Below, in pieces: positions 1 to 4,381 of a stretch of DNA of 7,649 nt (positions within the stretch are counted from its first letter, which is position 1; the number at the start of each line of letters is the position of its first letter). The notes beneath the pieces are model-generated. The model made no database searches and had not been told where the DNA came from. It was given only the letters and a program-made list of their open reading frames with translations. The position numbers were made by a program, and so were the translations under genes. Origin of the DNA: an uncultured Collinsella sp. (GTDB lineage Bacteria; Actinomycetota; Coriobacteriia; Coriobacteriales; Coriobacteriaceae); assembly GCA_902489855.1 (NCBI GenBank), contig CABUBS010000102.1:1-7649 (forward strand), given 5' to 3'.

Positions 1-57
1 TTGCCCCTCAAACCGTCGCTTGCGTACGAAGTACGCGGCGCTCCTCTTTCGGGGCAA
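1..57. repeat. Imperfect palindromic element with terminal inverted repeats
   Basis: The segment starts with TTGCCCC (1-7) and ends with its exact complement GGGGCAA (51-57). Inside is a perfect 6-bp hairpin, GCGTAC (22-27) and GTACGC (31-36), around a GAA loop. The nested layout resembles short dispersed palindromic repeats found between genes in Coriobacteriia, but only one copy is visible and its left boundary is the window edge. It could also be a transcription terminator or processing hairpin from an upstream gene, although no T-run follows it. Positions 58-110 show nothing further that I can support as a gene or site. Confidence 0.45.
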
Positions 58-126
58 TCTCGGGCACCTGGAAAACCCGCGTCATTGAATGGCAATTCAT
101 TTCTTTGATAAAGAGAGGAATTTACT

Positions 127-465
127 ATGAAGAAAATTACGGCGATCGTTCGTGCTGAGAAGCTTGAGGTTCTTAAAGACGCGCTGTTTGCTGCCGATGT
201 TCGCGGTATGACTATCAACCAGGTGCAGGGCTGCGGCTCACAGCATGGCTGGAAGGAATACGTGCGCGGCAACGAGCTGCTTGTCAACACGATCCCTAAG
301 GTGCAGTTCACCCTCATCTGCGCCGATGAACATGTCAACGGCATTGTCGAGATTATCTGCAACGCCGCTCGCACCGGTGCCGTTGGAGACGGCAAGATTT
401 GGGTCGAGCCGGTCGAGGAAGTCATCCGCATCCGTACCGGCGAACACGGCCCCGCCGCGGTGTAG
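127..465 (+). CDS. PII nitrogen regulatory protein (GlnB/GlnK family)
   Basis: This encodes a 112-residue PII signal protein, the usual family length. PII proteins are cytoplasmic trimers that bind ATP or ADP and 2-oxoglutarate and then bind ammonium channels or nitrogen enzymes. The chain is colinear with E. coli GlnB without gaps. It keeps the T-loop region (about 37-55), Gln39, Lys58, the TGxxGDGK segment (83-90, Lys90) and the VIRIRTGE end (Arg101, Arg103) that shape the nucleotide and 2-oxoglutarate sites. Residue 51, the Tyr that is uridylylated or adenylylated in other PII proteins, is Leu (codon CTG at 277-279), and residue 49 is Asn, not the Ser phosphorylated in cyanobacteria. Control by covalent modification at these sites is therefore unlikely. 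The ATG at 127 has a GAGAGGA ribosome binding site (113-119) 7 nt upstream. An amt gene often precedes such genes but would lie outside the window. GlnB and GlnK cannot be told apart from sequence alone. Confidence 0.96.
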   Translation: MKKITAIVRAEKLEVLKDALFAADVRGMTINQVQGCGSQHGWKEYVRGNELLVNTIPKVQFTLICADEHVNGIVEIICNAARTGAVGDGKIWVEPVEEVIRIRTGEHGPAAV

Positions 466-467
466 AA

Positions 468-497
468 TCGACCGCCTACCATCCGCAACGTTAAAAT
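468..497 (+). promoter_or_regulatory. Possible promoter for the first TetR gene
   Basis: TAAAAT at 492-497 matches the -10 consensus at five of six positions. TCGACC at 468-473, 18 nt upstream, matches the -35 consensus at four of six. Transcription would start near 504, about 36 nt before the chosen TetR start codon. The left arm of the 12-bp inverted repeat lies between the two boxes. This is a pattern match only. Confidence 0.3.
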
Positions 498-532
498 GCT
501 GCAATGAGGCACAAGAGTTGCGTTGCGGATGG
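479..532. repeat. 12-bp perfect inverted repeat before the first TetR gene
   Basis: CCATCCGCAACG (479-490) and its exact complement CGTTGCGGATGG (521-532) are separated by 30 nt. The right arm ends 7 nt before the ATG at 540 and contains the only purine-rich stretch (GGATGG) that could serve as its ribosome binding site. In a read-through transcript from the PII gene, a 12-bp stem could hide that site. As DNA, the arms could be paired binding sites for the regulator itself. No T-run follows, so it is a poor intrinsic terminator. Confidence 0.55.
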
Positions 533-539
533 ACAGATT

Positions 540-1202
540 ATGGGTCGTAATAAATATCCCGAGGAGACGGTCGCGAAGATTCTCGACGCGGCGCTGGAGC
601 TATTCTGCGTACAGGGTTATGAGGGGACGAGCATTCAAGACATCGTCGGCCGCCTCGATGGCATGACCAAGGGCGCTGTCTATCATCACTTTAAGAGCAA
701 AGAGGAGATTTTCAACGCCGCATTTGATCGGGCAATGGCCCCGATTGTTGAGCACCGTCGCTCAACGCTTGGTATCGGTAATATGACCGGAGCCCAAAAG
801 CTCAAGCGGCTGTACGCGCCCGAGTCCGTCGTTCCACAAATTGAGCTATGGGCACGCATGCATCCCGCGGCGGATCCGGTAAAAAGCTCGCGTCTACTGG
901 CGATGCAGTACCAGGGCTCGTTTGACGAGTCGGCCGATGGCTGTCTCTTGCCAGTGATCGAGGAGGGCATCGCCGACGGCTCCATTGCGTGCGAATGCCC
1001 GCGCGAAGCGGCGGAGGCCGTATCGTTGTTGGCGAATCTTTGGCTGCTGCCATTGTTCCGTCCGCTCGAGCCCAAGGAGCGAATGCTCGCTCGCGCACAA
1101 TGTTTGGCGCAGATGGCGGCCGCGGTGGGGCTCGATTTGGGTAATGAAGTGCTTCAGACAACGGCGGAGATTTGGGACGTATGGGACCGCGCCGGGTGGT
1201 AA
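540..1202 (+). CDS. TetR/AcrR-family transcriptional regulator (1)
   Basis: This 220-residue protein has a classic TetR N-terminal DNA-binding domain: a first helix with ILDAALELF (14-22), then the helix-turn-helix around residues 28-53, including GAVYHHFKSKEEIF (45-58). The remaining roughly 160 residues form the helical ligand-binding and dimerisation domain, which I cannot assign to a subfamily. TetR proteins act as dimers that usually repress a neighbouring gene until a small molecule binds. The exporter gene starts 100 nt downstream on the same strand, so efflux control is the natural guess. I chose ATG 540 because TetR proteins typically start a few residues before this helix. An in-frame ATG at 504 would add 12 residues but has no visible ribosome binding site. 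The site for 540 is also weak (GGATGG, 527-532) and lies in an inverted-repeat arm. The ligand cannot be inferred. Confidence 0.93.
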   Translation: MGRNKYPEETVAKILDAALELFCVQGYEGTSIQDIVGRLDGMTKGAVYHHFKSKEEIFNAAFDRAMAPIVEHRRSTLGIGNMTGAQKLKRLYAPESVVPQIELWARMHPAADPVKSSRLLAMQYQGSFDESADGCLLPVIEEGIADGSIACECPREAAEAVSLLANLWLLPLFRPLEPKERMLARAQCLAQMAAAVGLDLGNEVLQTTAEIWDVWDRAGW

Positions 1203-1207
1203 TATAG

Positions 1208-1223
1208 ATACCAATGGTATGTA
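1208..1223. promoter_or_regulatory. Operator-like palindrome, copy 1
   Basis: ATACCAATGGTATGTA contains a perfect 13-bp palindrome, ATACCA-A-TGGTAT (1208-1220), five nt after the first TetR stop codon. The same 16-mer recurs at 1273-1288 with one change. Size and symmetry fit a TetR-family operator. Assignment to the adjacent regulator is by proximity. Confidence 0.7.
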
Positions 1224-1268
1224 ATTGATTTATGAGGGTAGCCACGGCTGCCCTTTTCAAGTCATTAA

Positions 1269-1289
1269 ATACATACTAATGGTATGTAT
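1269..1289. promoter_or_regulatory. Operator-like palindrome, copy 2
   Basis: ATACATAC (1269-1276) faces GTATGTAT (1282-1289) around a 5-nt centre, giving eight perfectly complementary positions per side. The inner 16-mer, ATACTAATGGTATGTA (1273-1288), differs from copy 1 by one base (C to T at its fifth position). The centres of the two copies are 65 bp apart. This copy ends 13 nt before the likely exporter start codon, where a bound repressor would block transcription. I could not identify convincing -35 and -10 boxes. Confidence 0.72.
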
Positions 1290-1302
1290 AGGGGGCGGGC
1301 TT

Positions 1303-2565
1303 ATGGCTGGAATGCGGAGGAGTAGCGTCTCGTTGGCGCAAAAAACGGTGCGATCTATCAGACTATTCGGTCTTCTTGTTGCACAGTTGTGCGCGTATTC
1401 GATGTTGTCGGCACTGTGCTTTGCGTGCCCGCTTTACTTGTTCGATTGCAGCGGCTCGTCAACGTTATATGGCACCGTCGCGGCGATAGCGTTCGTGCCG
1501 GGCGTGCTTGCGACTCCGGCTGGCGGAATCTTGGCGGATCGTGGGAGACACCGCGGGGTTCTTGTGGTGCTCGGCATTGTTCTGATGGCTGCATCGCTGT
1601 TGTTTATCCCCATGAAGCGTTCGCTGTCTCTTGCGGTTGTCGTGGCAGCAATGCTTTGCGTCCAATATGGCATCCAATCGCTGCTGAAGCCAATGCTCCA
1701 AATTGAGACGGTGCGTATGGCGGGTGAAGAGAAGGTTGAGCGGGCCACTGCATTGGTTTCGCAGATGACCATGGTGAGCAATATCTTGGGCCCTGTGGTC
1801 GGGACGGCAGTCTATGGGTGCTTTGGTATCGATACTCTATGCGAAACCGCGGCGTTGACGTTTACGATTTCAGCCCTGCTGTTCGGGGGCGCACTCAAGC
1901 AAAATGCCTCATCTGAAACGATAGGAGACGGCGCGACTCGTACGACATGCCGAAACGATTTTCGGGAATCGATTCGGTATCTGTTGCAAAATGCATCATT
2001 GGTTGCTGTGATTTTGCTTGCGGCAGTTTTGAACCTTGCGTTGGTTGGGCTAACGATTGGCGCTCCCGTTATTGTTGCAAAGCATCTCGGAATGCAGTCA
2101 TCCTTTGTTGGGATTATTGAGGTGGCTATGGGCTTAGGTGGTCTTGTCGGCAGTGGTTTGGTCGGTATTTGGCCGCATCGTTTTTCCTTCAAGGGCATAT
2201 GTCGATATGTTGCGATGATCTGTTTTGGAGTCGTACCGATTATTGTCACGCTACTGAGCGGTCCTGATGAATTAGCGTTTGCCGCGCTTGCGGCCGGCTC
2301 GGCATGGGTCATGGCGTGGGCAAGCATTACATCGGTTGAAATCGTTTCATTCGTTCAGCGGTCAGCGCCAAAGGAACTCTGCGGAAAAGTGCTGGCACTC
2401 GTTTATATGACGCTTTCCTGTGCAACGCCTATTGGCCAATTGGTTTACGGACTCGCATATGATCGATGGACACCGGCGATTGTATTCGCAGGCATGCTGG
2501 CGGTGCTGACGTTGACGACGGCGCTGTTTTATCGGCTGAAAAGTCGCTCGTGGCGATTGTCTTAA
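1303..2565 (+). CDS. MFS transporter, probable drug efflux
   Basis: This is a 420-residue integral membrane protein with about 12 hydrophobic segments, the first near residues 19-41. A motif A-like loop, GGILADRGRHR (74-84), follows the second segment, and the polar central loop is around 199-225. The C-terminal stretch with QRSAPKELCGKV (352-363) and PIGQLVYGLAYD (376-387) resembles the MFS_3/MefA-like exporter group, which expels drugs or other small molecules using the proton gradient. The substrate is not predictable. The start is uncertain. ATG 1303 follows a G-rich stretch (1291-1299). ATG 1312 is also possible, and TTG 1333 has the best ribosome binding site (GGAGGAG, 1316-1322). A longer version from TTG 1225 would run through operator copy 2 and is less likely. 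Codon ends are visibly more A/T-rich than in the flanking PII, HAD and activase genes, which may reflect acquisition by transfer. A regulator and twin operators sit directly upstream. Confidence 0.9.
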   Translation: MAGMRRSSVSLAQKTVRSIRLFGLLVAQLCAYSMLSALCFACPLYLFDCSGSSTLYGTVAAIAFVPGVLATPAGGILADRGRHRGVLVVLGIVLMAASLLFIPMKRSLSLAVVVAAMLCVQYGIQSLLKPMLQIETVRMAGEEKVERATALVSQMTMVSNILGPVVGTAVYGCFGIDTLCETAALTFTISALLFGGALKQNASSETIGDGATRTTCRNDFRESIRYLLQNASLVAVILLAAVLNLALVGLTIGAPVIVAKHLGMQSSFVGIIEVAMGLGGLVGSGLVGIWPHRFSFKGICRYVAMICFGVVPIIVTLLSGPDELAFAALAAGSAWVMAWASITSVEIVSFVQRSAPKELCGKVLALVYMTLSCATPIGQLVYGLAYDRWTPAIVFAGMLAVLTLTTALFYRLKSRSWRLS

Positions 2566-2627
2566 CGCGCTGGGGCACCGTGAATTTGTGGAGGCGGTGG
2601 TACGCCGCGCCGGGACGGCATTGTTTA

Positions 2628-2679
2628 GGCGTGCCTCTCCTTCGTCTACAATATCGTGCAGACGAAGGAGAGGCGTGCC
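2628..2679. repeat. Long inverted repeat covering the HAD ribosome binding site
   Basis: Arms at 2628-2647 and 2660-2679 flank a 12-nt loop. The inner 15 bp are perfect: GCCTCTCCTTCGTCT (2633-2647) against AGACGAAGGAGAGGC (2660-2674). Two G-T wobble positions and three more pairs extend this to 20 positions in RNA. The right arm contains AGGAG (2666-2670), the ribosome binding site for the ATG at 2681, so a transcript with both arms would hide it. TACAAT (2647-2652) is a good -10 box; if used, transcripts would start near 2659 and lack the left arm. The rest of the 115-nt intergenic region (2566-2627) holds only a weak 4-bp GC hairpin (2609-2619) followed by ATTGTTT. Confidence 0.7.
2647..2652 (+). 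promoter_or_regulatory. Possible -10 box for the HAD gene
   Basis: TACAAT matches the TATAAT consensus at five of six positions and lies at the start of the loop between the inverted-repeat arms. The upstream match is poor (TTTAGG at 2624-2629, spacing 17), so the promoter call is tentative. Confidence 0.35.
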
Positions 2680-2680
2680 C

Positions 2681-3538
2681 ATGATCAAGATGTTTGCGAG
2701 TGACTTAGACGGAACGCTGCTGAACGCCCTACACGAGGCGGATGGGACCATCCGCCGTGCCATTCGCGAGCTGACCGAAGCCGGCCTGCATGTGGTTCCC
2801 GCGACCGGACGCTCGACGCTGCCGATCGGCGAGCATGGCTTTACGGGCCTGGCGCTTGACGCCTGCTGCTCCAATGGATCAATCGTGCGCGACAGCCATG
2901 GAGAGGTGCTCAAGACCTGGACCATCGATCCGCAGACCACCGAGGAGCTGCTCAAGGCGTTCCCGGACATTTGCTTTGATTGCTCCACGCCCGATGGCAT
3001 GTTCTCGAGCGGTTCGTTCGAGATGCACCAGGCGGGCTTTAAAAAGGACAGCCCTATCAAGCGCATCGTGATGCGCGGTATGCGTGCACGCGGCGGGTAT
3101 CACGAGGAGCAGTATTTCGACCAGTCGATCGGTGACATCCTGCGCCACGATGTGTGCAAGATCAACTGTCGCGTGACCTCGCCCGAGCTGGAGCGCGAAC
3201 TTAAGGCGTATTTGGCCGAGCGCTCGGACCGCGTGGTCAACGCGCCGTTCGATCCGGTGATGTTCGAGATTACGGATGCGGCGTGCAACAAGGGCGAGAG
3301 CGTGGCCTGGCTGGCGGGCTACTACGGCATTGCCGAGGACGAGGTCGCGGTCTACGGCGACGGCGGCAACGACATTGCTATGCTCAAGCGTTTCCGCCAC
3401 AGCTACGCGACCAAAAACGCAAGCGATGCAGCCAAGGCCGCCGCGAGTGCGACCATCGGCAGCTGCATGGTCCACGCCGTCCCCAAACACATGCTCGCCA
3501 CCATGCGCAAGCAAAACTCCCGCACCGTCATCGAATAA
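2681..3538 (+). CDS. Cof-type HAD-superfamily phosphatase
   Basis: This 285-residue protein matches the Cof/YbiV-type HAD hydrolases, cytoplasmic magnesium-dependent phosphatases that commonly act on sugar phosphates or similar small metabolites. All four catalytic motifs are visible: DLDGTLL (Asp8 nucleophile, Asp10 acid/base), ATGRS (41-45, motif II), Lys204 in ACNKGES (motif III) and GDGGND (226-231, with Asp227 and Asp231 for Mg2+). The region between motifs II and III, about residues 50-190, is the C2-type cap that decides substrate choice. Length is normal for the family. ATG 2681 is chosen because Asp8 then sits at the usual distance from the N-terminus and AGGAG lies 10 nt upstream. 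Extending to an upstream ATG at 2588 would translate the inverted repeat and is unlikely. The precise substrate is unknown, and the neighbours do not suggest one. Confidence 0.95.
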   Translation: MIKMFASDLDGTLLNALHEADGTIRRAIRELTEAGLHVVPATGRSTLPIGEHGFTGLALDACCSNGSIVRDSHGEVLKTWTIDPQTTEELLKAFPDICFDCSTPDGMFSSGSFEMHQAGFKKDSPIKRIVMRGMRARGGYHEEQYFDQSIGDILRHDVCKINCRVTSPELERELKAYLAERSDRVVNAPFDPVMFEITDAACNKGESVAWLAGYYGIAEDEVAVYGDGGNDIAMLKRFRHSYATKNASDAAKAAASATIGSCMVHAVPKHMLATMRKQNSRTVIE

Positions 3539-3569
3539 TGTGACAAAGGGACAGTCCCTTCGTCACATT
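3537..3569. repeat. REP-like palindrome at the end of the HAD gene
   Basis: Two 15-nt arms (3537-3551 and 3555-3569) are complementary except at one position and flank a CAG loop. The core reads GGGACAGTCCC. The element starts on the last two bases of the HAD stop codon. The GTGAC...GGGACAGTCCC...GTCAC layout resembles REP-type palindromes dispersed in Coriobacteriia and Clostridia, some linked to TnpA-REP (Y1) transposases; that link is recalled, not tested. It could serve as a terminator or mRNA end, but no T-run follows. Confidence 0.65.
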
Positions 3570-3593
3570 CCAAATATTGCCTTTACGTGTTGA

Positions 3594-3638
3594 TGCACAC
3601 GGTGTGCAATAATACTCGCACTGTGCAATAGCGCACAG
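3594..3638. promoter_or_regulatory. Candidate operator cluster upstream of the second TetR gene
   Basis: A perfect palindrome TGCACAC-G-GTGTGCA lies at 3594-3608, followed by an inverted repeat CTGTGC (3621-3626) and GCACAG (3633-3638). In addition TGTGCAATA occurs as a direct repeat at 3603-3611 and 3622-3630, 19 nt apart, about two DNA turns. All lie in the 90-nt gap before the regulator's start, as expected for autoregulation by a TetR-family dimer. No convincing -35/-10 pair was found, although AATAAT (3608-3613) is a possible -10. Confidence 0.55.
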
Positions 3639-3648
3639 GCTGAGTAAC

Positions 3649-3655
3649 AAGGAGG
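3649..3655 (+). promoter_or_regulatory. Ribosome binding site deciding a TTG start
   Basis: AAGGAGG is a near-perfect Shine-Dalgarno sequence, with 4 nt between it and the TTG at 3660. No in-frame ATG lies close by, so this site supports the non-ATG start of the second TetR regulator. Confidence 0.75.
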
Positions 3656-3659
3656 ACGC

Positions 3660-4370
3660 TTGTCCCAGCTCGAGAAATGCGATCGCCGGTCCCTTCGCTC
3701 GCAGCGTGCCCTTCGCCAGGCGCTTGCCAGCGAGCTTGCCGAAAGCGGCGACCTTTCGCGCATTAACGTCGCGTCGCTCACCGAGCGTGCCGGCCTTACG
3801 CGCCGCACGTTCTATTCGCACTACCGCGATATCCCCGACTTTATCAGCCAGATCGAGGACGGCTTGCTGGCCGAGATCCGTGAGCGCATTGAGCTCATCA
3901 CCGCAGCTCAGCTGCCTGATCTCTATCACAACATCGATGAGCTCGAGCCGGCGCCTGGTTCGGTTGAGTTGCTGCGCTACCTTGCGGCCAACCGCGACTT
4001 AATCGGTGCGCTGCTGGGTCCGGGCGGCGACCAGGCTTTCATTAAAAGAATCATCGACACCGCTCGTGAGGCTGTGGTGCCGCGTGCGCAGACGGGCATT
4101 TTGGGCCTGGCGCTGGGCACGTTCTTTGACTATTACGTTACCTACGTCGTGAGTGCCGAGGTCGGCATGATTCAGCGCTGGTTTGAGCGTGGGCTTACCG
4201 AATCGCCCGAGGCCATGGCGCGCATTATGACGGTGCTCGCTTTTGTGCGCCCTGGTGACCTGTATGGCCAACCCATTGATATCAACGTGCCGGAATACGG
4301 CATGAAGCTATTGAACCTACAGCTCGAGGACGCGGCCGACACCGCCGCAGCTGTCGAGTCAAACAACTAA
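3660..4370 (+). CDS. TetR/AcrR-family regulator (2), DhaS-like C-terminal domain
   Basis: This 236-residue protein starts at TTG. A basic N-terminus (RSLRSQRALRQAL, 10-22) leads into the TetR helix-turn-helix, with NVASLTERAGLTRRTFYSHYRD at 36-57 as the recognition region. The C-terminal half ends with FFDYYVTYVVSAEVGMIQRW (155-174) followed by FERGLTESPEAMARIM, the pattern of DhaS-type TetR C-terminal domains found in Firmicutes and relatives. In DhaS and similar proteins this domain may serve protein contacts or unusual ligand binding; the role here is unknown. The stop codon lies 11 nt before the activase start, so the two genes are very probably cotranscribed and this protein is the likely regulator of that operon. 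Palindromes at 3594-3638 are its candidate binding sites. It is not closely similar to TetR regulator 1 outside the DNA-binding domain. Confidence 0.93.
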   Translation: MSQLEKCDRRSLRSQRALRQALASELAESGDLSRINVASLTERAGLTRRTFYSHYRDIPDFISQIEDGLLAEIRERIELITAAQLPDLYHNIDELEPAPGSVELLRYLAANRDLIGALLGPGGDQAFIKRIIDTAREAVVPRAQTGILGLALGTFFDYYVTYVVSAEVGMIQRWFERGLTESPEAMARIMTVLAFVRPGDLYGQPIDINVPEYGMKLLNLQLEDAADTAAAVESNN

Positions 4371-4381
4371 GAGGAGAGACA

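Noticed and set aside
85..112. Possible promoter TTGAAT / GATAAA before the PII gene
   Set aside because: The spacing (16 nt) and 4/6 matches are tolerable, but transcription would start at about 119, inside the ribosome binding site region, leaving a leader too short to be convincing.
1225..1302. Upstream extension of the exporter from TTG 1225
   Set aside because: It would make operator copy 2 coding, has no ribosome binding site, and adds residues unlike an exporter N-terminus.
2593..2626. Intrinsic terminator after the exporter gene
   Set aside because: Only 4-bp GC stems are present (2593-2606 and 2609-2619), and the following ATTGTTT is not a strong T-run.
2588..2680. Upstream extension of the HAD protein from ATG 2588
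   Set aside because: It would translate the long inverted repeat and push the catalytic Asp about 31 residues further from the N-terminus than is usual in the family.
2362..3066. A 234-codon minus-strand frame spanning the exporter end and HAD start
   Set aside because: No recognisable domain; it crosses two well-supported plus-strand genes and the palindrome between them.
3537..3638. CRISPR-like repeats in the gap before TetR 2
   Set aside because: The repeats are short palindromes of different sequence with no regular spacers; operator and REP-type explanations fit better.
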